From: Candidatus Nealsoniibacteriota bacterium | Lineage (GTDB): Bacteria; Patescibacteriota; Minisyncoccia; Minisyncoccales; GWA2-38-27 | Direction of reading: 5' to 3' | Length of the DNA stretch: 17,973 bases | Assembly: GCA_003559065.1 (NCBI GenBank) | Contig: PWMZ01000059.1 | Span: forward strand, 1-17,973 | In this document: piece by piece, positions 1 to 6,621 of the stretch | Layout: the number at the start of each line of letters is the position of its first letter | Position numbering within the stretch: the first letter of the stretch is position 1 | Notes under the pieces: model-generated | Databases searched by the model: none | What the model saw: only the letters and a program-made list of their open reading frames with translations | Told to the model about the DNA's origin: nothing | Translations under genes and position numbers: made by a program

Positions 1-1
1 A

Positions 2-877
2 GCCAAAGAAAAAGGCTTAAAGCTTAATGAATATGGTCTTTTTAAAAAAGAAAAACAAATAGCTGGAAAAAATGAAAAAGAAATTTATGAAAAACTAGAC
101 TTATCTTGGATTCCTCCTGAGCTAAGAGAAAAAAACTTGATTAAAAAGGTTCCTGATTTAATTGAGTTAAAAGATATTAAGGGGGACTTGCATTGCCATG
201 TTAAAGAAGAATCTATTGAGAAAATGTATCGAAAAGCTATGTTATTAGGTTATCAGTATTTGGGCGTTTCTGATCACACTAAATTTTTGAAAATTGAGAA
301 TGGACTAGATGAAAAAGAACTAATGGAACAGTCTCGAAATATTAAAAAATTAAAAGAAAAGGGTTACTTAATTTTACATGGCTGTGAGGCCAATATTTTA
401 TCAAACGGTTCTTTAGACATTAAAAATGATGTTTTAAAAGAGTTAGATTATGTTATTGCTGGCATCCATTCAGGGCTTAAAAAAGATATTACTGAAAGAA
501 TAATTAAAGCTATGGAAAACCCCTACGTGAATATTATTTCTCACTTAAGTAACAGATTAATTTTAAAAAGAAAAGAAAGTCCGATGAATATTGAAAGGAT
601 ATTGAAGAAAGCAAAAGAGACCAATACTGTTTTAGAAATTAACGCTCATCCTCTAAGATTGGATCTTAAAAAAGAATATATTGAAAAAGCAAAAAAAGAA
701 GGAATAAAAATGATTATTAATTCTGATGCTCATAATTTAATTCAATTAGAAAATATGAAATACGGAATATTTGAAGCTAGGAGAGGGGGGTTGGAAAAAG
801 GAGATGTTTTGAATAGTTTGAATTTTAAAGAACTTAATGATTTTTTTGTTGAACACAAAAAAAGACCAGAAAACTGA
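2..877 (+). CDS. polX: DNA polymerase X family (PolX), C-terminal part with PHP domain; 5' end outside window
   Basis: The reading frame is open from base 2, and the upstream residues match the linker typical of PolX proteins (GLKLNEYGLF, then DLSWIPPELRE just before the PHP domain), so the TTG at 137 is not a real start. The visible 291 codons cover the end of the polymerase half and a full PHP phosphoesterase domain. PHP metal ligands look intact: HxH in GDLHCH (bases 191-199), the D and H of VSDHTK, the E of GCEANI, the H of AGIHSG, the H of ISHLSNR, and the D and H of INSDAHN. In the family, PolX is a gap-filling repair polymerase and the PHP domain supplies 3'-5' exonuclease or phosphatase activity. 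The gene converges on rplT, and its TGA stop lies inside the rplT terminator hairpin. The catalytic nucleotidyltransferase part is not visible here. Confidence 0.9.
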   Translation, partial: AKEKGLKLNEYGLFKKEKQIAGKNEKEIYEKLDLSWIPPELREKNLIKKVPDLIELKDIKGDLHCHVKEESIEKMYRKAMLLGYQYLGVSDHTKFLKIENGLDEKELMEQSRNIKKLKEKGYLILHGCEANILSNGSLDIKNDVLKELDYVIAGIHSGLKKDITERIIKAMENPYVNIISHLSNRLILKRKESPMNIERILKKAKETNTVLEINAHPLRLDLKKEYIEKAKKEGIKMIINSDAHNLIQLENMKYGIFEARRGGLEKGDVLNSLNFKELNDFFVEHKKRPEN

Positions 878-883
878 TCTTTA
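857..883 (-). terminator. Rho-independent terminator of the infC-rpmI-rplT operon
   Basis: On the minus strand a 9-bp stem (AAAGATCAG against CTGGTCTTT, with one G-U pair) closes a TTTT loop and runs into further T residues at 860-857. It begins 15 bases after the rplT stop. The hairpin contains the polX stop codon, so the two convergent genes share this DNA. On the plus strand the stem has an A-C mismatch and a poor T tract, so it should act mainly leftward. Confidence 0.82.
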
Positions 884-897
884 ATAATTAAGAGAGT

Positions 898-1230
898 TTA
901 AATTAATTTTTCGAAAATATCGGAATGATTTTCTACTAAATCAGCTAAAATTTTTCTGTCTATTTCAATATTTTGTTTTTTAAGATTATTGATAAACTTA
1001 TTATAAGAAACTCCTTGCTTTTTACAAGCTTCGTTTATCTTTAGTTGCCAGAGAGCCCTTTGGGTTCTTTTTTTCTTTTTCCTGTCTCTGTAAGCGTGGA
1101 CTCTGGCTCGAGTTAAAGCTTCTTTAGCACTTTTGTATTTTTTCCCTCTCTGCCATCTGAAACCTTTTGTTTCTTTTAAAACATTTTTTCTTCTTTTATT
1201 AGCAATTGTTCCTCTTTTTACTCTTGTCAT
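898..1230 (-). CDS. rplT: 50S ribosomal protein L20
   Basis: This 110-aa, very basic protein carries the L20 hallmarks: start MTRVKRG, the KGFRWQRGKKYKSAKEALTRA segment (residues 22-42), the basic HAYRDRKKKKR stretch, and the globular part LWQLKINEACKKQGVSYNKFI. L20 binds 23S rRNA and is needed early in 50S assembly. In several bacteria it also represses its own operon by binding the mRNA. The start codon overlaps the rpmI stop as ATGA, so translation is probably coupled to L35. The gene is the last of a minus-strand infC-rpmI-rplT operon and is followed by a clear intrinsic terminator. Length is slightly below the usual 115-120 aa. Confidence 0.97.
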   Translation of the reverse strand: MTRVKRGTIANKRRKNVLKETKGFRWQRGKKYKSAKEALTRARVHAYRDRKKKKRTQRALWQLKINEACKKQGVSYNKFINNLKKQNIEIDRKILADLVENHSDIFEKLI

Positions 1231-1412
1231 TTTAGTTTTTTAATTTTTTTAACTTCTGATTTATCAACAGGAACCCATTTTCTCTTTTTTCTTTTAAAAT
1301 TGCCGCTTTTTCTGCTACGATAATGGTTCTGTCCAGGAGCGCGTCTTAAAATCTTTCCATTTTTAGTGAATTTAAATCTTTTAATAATTGATTTTTTGGT
1401 TTTCGGTTTCAT
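1227..1412 (-). CDS. rpmI: 50S ribosomal protein L35
   Basis: A 61-aa lysine- and arginine-rich protein with the L35 pattern: MKPKTKKSIIKRFKFTKNGK at the start, then the RRAPGQNHYRSRKS segment. L35 is a small structural protein of the large subunit. It starts one base after the infC stop and overlaps rplT by four bases, which is the canonical infC-rpmI-rplT order. Length fits the family (about 60-65 aa). No separate promoter is visible. Confidence 0.97.
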   Translation of the reverse strand: MKPKTKKSIIKRFKFTKNGKILRRAPGQNHYRSRKSGNFKRKKRKWVPVDKSEVKKIKKLK

Positions 1413-1413
1413 G

Positions 1414-1929
1414 TTACTTATCTTTGGTTATAATTGTCGTTAGCCCCCTTGGCTCTGATTTAATTCCTTTTTCTGTTTTAATTGGTACTAATTTATTTAG
1501 TTGATCAACAAATTTTTTTAATTTTTCAATAGCAAATGATTTTAAAGCTTTCTCTCTTCCCCTTAACTTCATTTCTATTCTTACTTTATTTCCTTTTTCT
1601 AAAAACTTTTTAGCTGCTAGCATCTTAGTCTCCATATCATGTTCTGACATTTTGAAAGTTAATCTTATTCCTTTCAACTCTCCTGATTTAGTTTTCTTCT
1701 CTTTTTCCTTTTTGCTTTGCCAATAAAGAAATTTTCCGTAATCAATAATCTTGCAAACAGGGGGAGTAGCTTTGTCGGTAATTTGAACTAAATCCAAATT
1801 CTGCTCTTTGGCTTTGTCAAGAGCTTCTGGTAAAGGCATAACACCTAATTGGTTTCCTTCGTTATCTACTACCCTTACTTCTTTTGCTCTTATTCTTTGA
1901 TTAATATATGTTCTTTTTTTCTTCAAAAT
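1414..1929 (-). CDS. infC: Translation initiation factor IF-3, non-ATG start
   Basis: IF-3 binds the 30S subunit, keeps it apart from 50S and proofreads initiator tRNA and start codons. The protein has the two expected domains: the N-terminal part (INQRIRAKEVRVVDNEGNQL, then PLPEALDKAKEQNLDLVQIT) and, after the KFLYWQSKKEKEKK linker, the C-terminal part (GIRLTFKMSEHDMETKMLAAKKFLEKGNKVRIEMKLRGRE). The reading frame stays open to an ATG at 2016, but that stretch is the tmRNA 3' end and cannot be coding. Homology begins at about KKKRTYINQRIRA, so the start must be the ATT at 1929 or the TTG at 1926. ATT fits the well-known autoregulated AUU start of infC in other bacteria. No Shine-Dalgarno is near, and the tmRNA CCA end lies only 6 bases upstream. 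The product is 170-171 aa, normal for IF-3. Confidence 0.93.
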   Translation of the reverse strand: MLKKKRTYINQRIRAKEVRVVDNEGNQLGVMPLPEALDKAKEQNLDLVQITDKATPPVCKIIDYGKFLYWQSKKEKEKKTKSGELKGIRLTFKMSEHDMETKMLAAKKFLEKGNKVRIEMKLRGREKALKSFAIEKLKKFVDQLNKLVPIKTEKGIKSEPRGLTTIITKDK

Positions 1930-1935
1930 ATTTTT

Positions 1936-2278
1936 TGGTGGAGATGGAGGGATTGAACCCTCGTCCGATAATTTTCTCAAAATAGTTCTACAGTTTAGCT
2001 TATTTGAATTGAACAATAATTTTTAAACAAGCAAAATAATTATTGTTTTTGCTCTAATAATTCGATAACTTTTTTGAGCAGAAAAAGCCGTCTATCTCAA
2101 TATTTTTCATTCTTTTTCTTATTGAGAATCGAAAAAAGAATGGCATTTAAGCGTAAGCTAATGCTGGTTGTTTACCAAATAAATTGTTGGCAACTAATGT
2201 TTTTCGAGTTTTTTTACCGGAAGCTGAAAACCGGACTGCCCTATTTTGACAAAGATCATCGTCGAAGCTGTCATCCCC
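1936..2278 (-). ncRNA. ssrA: tmRNA (transfer-messenger RNA), one-piece
   Basis: tmRNA rescues stalled ribosomes together with SmpB and tags the unfinished protein for degradation. On the minus strand the RNA starts GGGGATGACAGCTTCGACG, including the conserved TTCGACG, and ends with CATCTCCACCA. GGGGATG and CATCTCC form a 7-bp acceptor stem (one G-U), followed by discriminator A and an encoded CCA (1938-1936). The T arm is GAGGG, loop TTCAATC, CCCTC. The mRNA-like part has the resume motif TAGTT followed by GCC at 2191. Length is 343 nt, normal for a one-piece tmRNA. The first 8 bases are also the last codons of smpB. Confidence 0.96.
2147..2191 (-). other. tmRNA tag-peptide reading frame, ANNLFGKQPALAYA
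   Basis: The sequence TTAGTT-GCC-AAC-AAT aligns with the E. coli resume site (TAGTC-GCA-AAC-GAC), which sets the frame. It encodes 14 residues, ANNLFGKQPALAYA, then a TAA stop. The alanine resume codon and the AAC second codon are typical. The end, ALAYA, resembles but differs from the usual ALAA seen by ClpXP-type proteases. Confidence 0.88.
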
Positions 2279-2720
2279 ATTGCTTTATCATTCTATCTAT
2301 TTCTCTATCAGAATCCTTTTTTTTAATACTCTCTCTTTTATCTGTTTTTTTCTTGCCTTTACTAACTCCTAATTCGAGCTTTATCCTACCATTTTTTTGA
2401 TATAATTTCAAGGGGGTCAGAGTTATTCCCTTTTCTTTGCTTTTTCCAATTAAATAATCTATTTCTTTTTTATGAAGTAAAAGCTTTCTTTTTCTCTTAG
2501 AATTATATCTCTCAGGGGCATTATTTCTTTGATAAGGGGGAATATTAATGTTAATTAAATAGGGCTCTTCTTTTTCGAAAGAGATATAGCCCCCCTTTAA
2601 GCTTACTTGTCCTTTTTTGATTGATTTTACTTCTTGACCATTCAAAGACAAACCAGCCTCTAGCTTTTCTAGGATATTATAATTAAAGTAAGCTTTTTTG
2701 TTTTGGCTGAAAACCTTCAT
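2271..2720 (-). CDS. smpB: SsrA-binding protein SmpB
   Basis: SmpB binds the tRNA-like part of tmRNA and carries it to stalled ribosomes; its C-terminal tail reads the empty mRNA channel. The 149-aa protein shows the family core: KKAYFNYNILEKLEAGLSLNGQEVKSIKKGQVSLKGGYI (about residues 8-47), the INIPPYQRNNAPERYNSKRKRKLLLHKKEI segment, GITLTPLKLYQKNGRIKLELGVSKGKK, and the basic helical tail ending MIKQWG. The final codons and the TGA stop (2273-2271) lie inside the tmRNA 5' end, an 8-base overlap. The start follows a TTGCCT-17-TACAAT promoter so closely that the mRNA should be leaderless. Confidence 0.96.
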   Translation of the reverse strand: MKVFSQNKKAYFNYNILEKLEAGLSLNGQEVKSIKKGQVSLKGGYISFEKEEPYLININIPPYQRNNAPERYNSKRKRKLLLHKKEIDYLIGKSKEKGITLTPLKLYQKNGRIKLELGVSKGKKKTDKRESIKKKDSDREIDRMIKQWG

Positions 2721-2726
2721 ATTTTT

Positions 2727-2755
2727 ATTGTATCTTAAACTTTTAAAAGAGGCAA
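2727..2755 (-). promoter_or_regulatory. Promoter of smpB-ssrA (probably also infC operon), leaderless type
   Basis: On the minus strand a -35 TTGCCT (2755-2750), a 17-base spacer and a -10 TACAAT (2732-2727) end 6 bases before the smpB ATG at 2720. Initiation about 7 bases after the -10 box would put the first transcribed base at the A of ATG. No other good promoter was seen for the downstream minus-strand genes. Confidence 0.7.
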
Positions 2756-2761
2756 CTTTAA

Positions 2762-2790
2762 TTGTTTTTTGTTCTTTTTCTTGCTATAAT
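2762..2790 (+). promoter_or_regulatory. Promoter of the MNT nucleotidyltransferase gene, leaderless type
   Basis: A -35 TTGTTT (2762-2767), a 17-base spacer and a perfect extended -10 (TGC then TATAAT at 2785-2790) end 6 bases before the ATG at 2797. It is divergent from the smpB promoter, which occupies 2727-2755. Confidence 0.75.
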
Positions 2791-2796
2791 CCAATT

Positions 2797-3063
2797 ATGA
2801 TTACCCAAGCCATTAAAAAACAAATATTACCGATTCTAAAACGTCAGGGAGTAACCAAGGCAGCTCTTTTTGGTTCTTGCGCTAGGGGAGAAATGAAAAA
2901 AAACAGTGACATTGATTTATTGGTTAATCTAACAAAAGACAAAACCTTACTCGATTTGGCGGGTTTAAAAATAGACTTAGAAGAAAAGCTTGGAAAAAAA
3001 GTAGATGTTTTGACTTATAACAGTATTAATCCTCGATTAAGAAATATTATCTTGAAAGAATAA
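2797..3063 (+). CDS. MNT-type minimal nucleotidyltransferase (antitoxin-like half of a HEPN/MNT pair)
   Basis: The 88-aa protein has the minimal nucleotidyltransferase signature: LFGSCARGEMKKNSDIDLLV, with G26-S27, the metal-binding pair D38 and D40, and a likely third Asp at D70 in KKVDVL. MNT proteins usually sit beside a HEPN (DUF86) protein; in studied pairs MNT neutralises the HEPN RNase by adding AMP to it. The ATG at 2797 was chosen because a TATAAT box ends 6 bases upstream; a longer in-frame start at 2698 would include promoter and a hydrophobic sequence that no family member has. The C-terminus, RLRNIILKE, stops where relatives normally continue for several residues. Downstream only a 22-codon stub of the HEPN partner remains, so the pair seems broken and this half may be decaying or serve another role. 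Confidence 0.85.
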   Translation: MITQAIKKQILPILKRQGVTKAALFGSCARGEMKKNSDIDLLVNLTKDKTLLDLAGLKIDLEEKLGKKVDVLTYNSINPRLRNIILKE

Positions 3064-3073
3064 AAAGTGATTT

Positions 3074-3142
3074 ATGAAAGTTGTGGATAAAAATATTCCT
3101 GAGTTTAAAAAACAAATTTTAAAAATAATAAAAGAAATTTAG
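3074..3142 (+). pseudogene. Remnant of HEPN (DUF86) partner, C-terminal stub
   Basis: Eleven bases after the MNT stop, a 22-codon frame reads MKVVDKNIPEFKKQILKIIKEI and then TAG. This closely resembles the last residues of DUF86 HEPN proteins, which commonly end in a pattern like W-x-I-V-x-x-x-L-P-x-L-K-K-Q-I followed by a short basic helix. The RxxxxxH catalytic motif and the rest of the protein are absent, and an in-frame TGA lies just upstream at 3068-3070. The simplest reading is a deletion that removed the MNT tail and most of HEPN. The family match is from memory of the consensus and not from a search. Confidence 0.55.
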
Positions 3143-3149
3143 CCTTTAT

Positions 3150-3178
3150 TTGCCAAAGTAATTTTTAAATGCTATTTT
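3150..3178 (+). promoter_or_regulatory. Promoter of ileS-recO, leaderless type
   Basis: A -35 TTGCCA (3150-3155), a 17-base spacer and an extended -10 (TGC then TATTTT, 3173-3178) end 6 bases before the ileS ATG at 3185. No Shine-Dalgarno precedes ileS. Confidence 0.6.
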
Positions 3179-3184
3179 TAAAAT

Positions 3185-5938
3185 ATGGATTTTGCTTCAA
3201 AAGAAAGAGAAATACTAGAATTTTGGAAAGATAATAATATTTTTTCCAAACTAAGAGAAAAGAACAAAAACAATGAAAATTGGTCTTTTTTGGATGGGCC
3301 AATTACCGCTAACAACCCTATGGGAGTTCACCATGCTTGGGGAAGAACCTATAAGGATCTTTTTCAGAGATATAAGGCGATGCAAGGTTATAACCAAAGA
3401 TTTCAAAATGGCTTTGATTGTCAGGGCCTTTGGGTAGAGGTGGAAGTGGAAAAAGAAAAAGGCTTTAAATCAAAAAGAGACATTGAAAGTTATGGAATTG
3501 AAAGATTTGTTCAAGATTGCAAAGAAAGGGTAATAAAATATGCCAAAATCCAGACGGAACAATCAATTAGATTGGGTCAATGGATGGACTGGGATAACTC
3601 TTATTACACTATGTCTGAGCGGAATAACTATGCTATTTGGGGTTTTTTAAAAAAATGCAAAGAAAAAGGGTTGTTATATAAAGGAAAAGATGTTGTCCCT
3701 TGGTGTTTAAGATGCGGGACGGCGATCTCTCAACATGAAATTTTAACTGAAGATTACAAAGAAGTAGTTCATCAATCGGTTTTTGTAAAATGTAGGTTGG
3801 TTGAGGAAAAAAATACCTATTTGTTGGTTTGGACGACCACTCCTTGGACTTTGGTGGCCAACACCGCCTTGGCAGTTCACCCAAATCTAGTTTATGTTAA
3901 AATTCTTGATAAAGGTAGTAAATTTATTGTTTTGAAAGAAAAAAAAGATTTAGTAAAAGGAGAAGTAGTTGAAGAAATTCAGGGGAAAGATTTAAAGGGG
4001 AAAGAATATGAAAATATGTTTGAGGGGGAAAACTACAAAGTAGTTTTATGGAAGGATGTTAACACGGAAGAAGGAACCGGCATTGTCCATATTGCTCCTG
4101 CTTGTGGCCAGGATGATTACAAATTGAGTAAAGAGTTAGGTTTGAAAGTTATTAACCCGATAGATAATGAAGGGTATTACAAAGAAGGTTTTTTAAAAGG
4201 GAAAAAGGTTGGCCAGGTTAATGAATTAGTTTTTAAAGAGTTAAAAGACAAATTATACAAAACTCATGATTACAAACATAGATATCCGGCTTGTTGGAGG
4301 TGTAAAAAAGAATTAATTTTTCGGTTAGTTCCTGAATGGTATATTTCTATGGATAAGCTAAGAAAAGAGCTGACTAAGAAAGCCAAAAAGATTAATTGGA
4401 TCCCCAGTTTTGGTCTAGATAGAGAAATAGATTGGTTAAAAAATATGCAGGATTGGCTAATTTCTAAAAAAAGATATTGGGGGTTAGCTTTACCTATTTT
4501 TGAATGTTCTTGCGGTTCTTTTGAGGTAATTGGTTCAAAAGAAGAACTGAAAGAAAGAGCGGTTCAAGGATGGAGGGATGATCGAACTCCTCATAAACCT
4601 TGGGTGGATGAAATAAAAATTAAATGTTCTTCTTGCCAGCAATTAGTTTCTCGTATTCCTGATGTTGGTAATCCTTGGCTGGATGCCGGAATTGTTCCTT
4701 TTTCTACCATGGGCTATTATCAAGATAAAAAAGAATGGTCTAAATGGTTTCCGGTAGAATTGGTTTGTGAGTCCTTCCCCGGACAATTTAAAAACTGGTT
4801 CTATTCTTTGATTGTCATGAGTACTGTTTTAGAAAACAAAAGACCGGTAAAAACAATTTTTGGCTACAGCTTAGTTAAAGACGAAAAAGGAAAAGAAATG
4901 CATAAATCATCTGGTAATGCTATTTGGTTGTCAGATGCTATAGAAGAATTAGGGGCTGATCCAATGAGGTGGGTTTATGCTAAGCAAAACCCGGCTTTAA
5001 ATTTAAACTTTGGGTATAAAAAGATAAAGGAAAACCAAAGAAAGCTGATGACCTTAAAAAATGTTTTTGTTTTCTTTAATACCCATGTTAGTAAAAATGA
5101 AATTAAGAAGAAAGAATCAAAAAATATTCTCGATAAATGGATTCTTTCTAGGTTGAATGGCTTAATTTTAGATACCACCAAAGCTTTAAACCAATATGAT
5201 GCTTATTCAGCTTCATTGTTTTTAGAAGACTTTTTTATTAATGATCTTTCTCTTTGGTATTTAAGAAGATCAAGAAAAAGGCTTCAAAAAGATGAAGGTT
5301 CTTGTTATGTTTTTTACCAGGTGCTTTTAACTTTATTAAAATTAATGGCCCCAATCGTTCCTTTCTTAGCTGAAGATCTTTATTCTTTTTTGAAAAAAGA
5401 AGGAATGCCAGAATCTATTCATTTAAATGAATGGCCAAAAGCCGATAAATCAAAAATAGATAAAAAGACAGAAGAAAAAATGGACAAGGCCAAAGAAATA
5501 GTAACCAAGACTATGGCTAAAAGAGCGGTGTTGGGTATTAAAACAAGACAGCCCCTTTTAGAACTAAAGATTAAAGAAGATATCTTGAAAGAATTTCAAG
5601 AAATCATTAGGCAAGAAGTTAATGTGAAAAAAATAACGGTAGACAAATCATTAGATGAAATCTATCTTGATTCTAATATTACTCCTGAATTAAAAAAAGA
5701 AGGTAATTTAAGAGAAATTATTCGTCAAATCCAATTTTTAAGAAAAAAGAATAACTTAAAACCAGATAATGAAATAATAATTTATTGTTCTTCATCTTCT
5801 CTAGATGATTTAATTAGAGAGAATAAAGAGTTGATTAAAAAAGAAACCATAGCTACCGACTTAATTTTCCAGGAAAATGATGGTAAAGAAATTAAAGTTG
5901 ATGAACAATTATTAAAAATAGATGTCAGCTCGGCATAG
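3185..5938 (+). CDS. ileS: Isoleucyl-tRNA synthetase (class I) with unusual signature motifs
   Basis: The 917-aa enzyme charges tRNA-Ile with isoleucine in the cytoplasm. It has the class I layout: catalytic start with GPITANNPMGVHHAWGRTYK, an inserted editing (CP1) domain with VWTTTPWTLVANTALAV and GTGIVHIAPACGQDDY, a catalytic return with KRYWGLALPIFEC, the second signature EMHKSSGNAI, and an anticodon-binding helical domain (LDKWILSRLNGLI). The HIGH motif is replaced by HHAWG (residues 49-53) and KMSKS by MHKSS (572-576). GLPxE of the usual enzyme reads GLWVE. Two Cys pairs in the middle (CWRCKK; CSCGS with CSSC) may hold zinc. This looks like a distinct IleRS subgroup known in some other bacteria, not a broken enzyme. 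The last 17 bases overlap recO. Confidence 0.92.
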   Translation: MDFASKEREILEFWKDNNIFSKLREKNKNNENWSFLDGPITANNPMGVHHAWGRTYKDLFQRYKAMQGYNQRFQNGFDCQGLWVEVEVEKEKGFKSKRDIESYGIERFVQDCKERVIKYAKIQTEQSIRLGQWMDWDNSYYTMSERNNYAIWGFLKKCKEKGLLYKGKDVVPWCLRCGTAISQHEILTEDYKEVVHQSVFVKCRLVEEKNTYLLVWTTTPWTLVANTALAVHPNLVYVKILDKGSKFIVLKEKKDLVKGEVVEEIQGKDLKGKEYENMFEGENYKVVLWKDVNTEEGTGIVHIAPACGQDDYKLSKELGLKVINPIDNEGYYKEGFLKGKKVGQVNELVFKELKDKLYKTHDYKHRYPACWRCKKELIFRLVPEWYISMDKLRKELTKKAKKINWIPSFGLDREIDWLKNMQDWLISKKRYWGLALPIFECSCGSFEVIGSKEELKERAVQGWRDDRTPHKPWVDEIKIKCSSCQQLVSRIPDVGNPWLDAGIVPFSTMGYYQDKKEWSKWFPVELVCESFPGQFKNWFYSLIVMSTVLENKRPVKTIFGYSLVKDEKGKEMHKSSGNAIWLSDAIEELGADPMRWVYAKQNPALNLNFGYKKIKENQRKLMTLKNVFVFFNTHVSKNEIKKKESKNILDKWILSRLNGLILDTTKALNQYDAYSASLFLEDFFINDLSLWYLRRSRKRLQKDEGSCYVFYQVLLTLLKLMAPIVPFLAEDLYSFLKKEGMPESIHLNEWPKADKSKIDKKTEEKMDKAKEIVTKTMAKRAVLGIKTRQPLLELKIKEDILKEFQEIIRQEVNVKKITVDKSLDEIYLDSNITPELKKEGNLREIIRQIQFLRKKNNLKPDNEIIIYCSSSSLDDLIRENKELIKKETIATDLIFQENDGKEIKVDEQLLKIDVSSA

Positions 5939-6599
5939 AACCCAAGCTATTGTTTTAAAAAATACTAACTTTAGAGAGCAGGATAAAATAATCTCTTTTT
6001 ATACTAAAGAATTTGGCCGGATTGAAGTTTTAGGAAAATCAATTAGAAAAAAGAAAGCAAAGTTGCGTTCTTTCGTTCAATATCCTTATTTTTTAGAAAT
6101 AGATTTTATTCAAGGGAAAAACCACAAAATACTGACAGACGCCGTCTTATTAAATGATTTTTCTGTCGTTAGAAAGAATTTATCTAAAATTAGTATTGCT
6201 TATAAATTATCTTTTCTTTTACAGCACTTTATTAGGGAGCCGGAAAAAGATGAAAAAGTTTGGTTTTTACTATCAAATTCTCTTTTATTCCTTAATAAAG
6301 AAGATTTTTCTGCCAAGAGATCCTTTTTTCTTTATTACTACTTTTTATGGAATTTGCTTTCCTTTTTAGGCTATCGAATTAATTTGGATCGTTGCTCTTT
6401 GTGTCAGAAAAAAATCAGTAAAAATCCTTCTTTTTCTTTAGAAAAAGGACTTACTCATTTTAATTGTTTCGAGGGAAAAAGTATTTCTTTTGAATTAATT
6501 GATATTTTTAAAAAAATGGAAAAAAATAGTTTAGAAATTATCAATGAAATCGATCTGAAATGGAAAAAATCTTTTAAATATTTATTTGATAAAAAATAA
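5922..6599 (+). CDS. recO: DNA repair protein RecO
   Basis: RecO works with RecF and RecR to load RecA on SSB-coated single-stranded DNA. The 225-aa protein begins with the OB-fold signature of the family (RTQAIVLKNTNFREQDKIISFYTKEFGRIEVLGKSIRKKKAKL). The middle is helical, and a zinc site is suggested by C158-x2-C161 (CSLCQKK) with a later H and C in GLTHFNC. Length is at the short end for RecO. It starts inside the ileS 3' end (17-base overlap, different frame), so translation is probably coupled. The -35 box for the next gene lies within the recO 3' end. Confidence 0.88.
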   Translation: MSARHRTQAIVLKNTNFREQDKIISFYTKEFGRIEVLGKSIRKKKAKLRSFVQYPYFLEIDFIQGKNHKILTDAVLLNDFSVVRKNLSKISIAYKLSFLLQHFIREPEKDEKVWFLLSNSLLFLNKEDFSAKRSFFLYYYFLWNLLSFLGYRINLDRCSLCQKKISKNPSFSLEKGLTHFNCFEGKSISFELIDIFKKMEKNSLEIINEIDLKWKKSFKYLFDKK

Positions 6600-6613
6600 A
6601 AAAATGATAGAAT
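6586..6613 (+). promoter_or_regulatory. Promoter of the surface protein - glyQS operon
   Basis: A -35 TTGATA (6586-6591), a 16-base spacer and an extended -10 (TGA then TAGAAT, 6608-6613) lie 8 bases before the ATG at 6622. The predicted leader is 0-2 bases. The -35 box overlaps the last codons of recO. Confidence 0.6.
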
Positions 6614-6621
6614 AAAAACAT

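Noticed and set aside
137-139. TTG at 137 as start of a stand-alone PHP phosphatase
   Set aside because: The frame is open to the window edge and the upstream residues match the PolX linker.
1930-2016. N-terminal extension of IF-3 up to an ATG at 2016
   Set aside because: These codons are the tmRNA T arm and acceptor stem; IF-3 homology starts only at about 1925.
2074-2400. 108-aa plus-strand open frame
   Set aside because: It lies antisense to the tmRNA and the smpB 3' end, has no promoter or ribosome-binding site and a low-complexity F/L/S-rich product.
2698-2796. Longer start for the MNT protein
   Set aside because: The 33 extra residues cover the smpB start, both divergent promoters and a TATAAT box just before the chosen ATG.
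3633-3884. 83-aa minus-strand open frame inside ileS
   Set aside because: Shadow of a conserved coding region with no start signals; the same holds for the other minus-strand frames inside ileS, the surface protein, the M16 gene, the permease and the phosphorylase.
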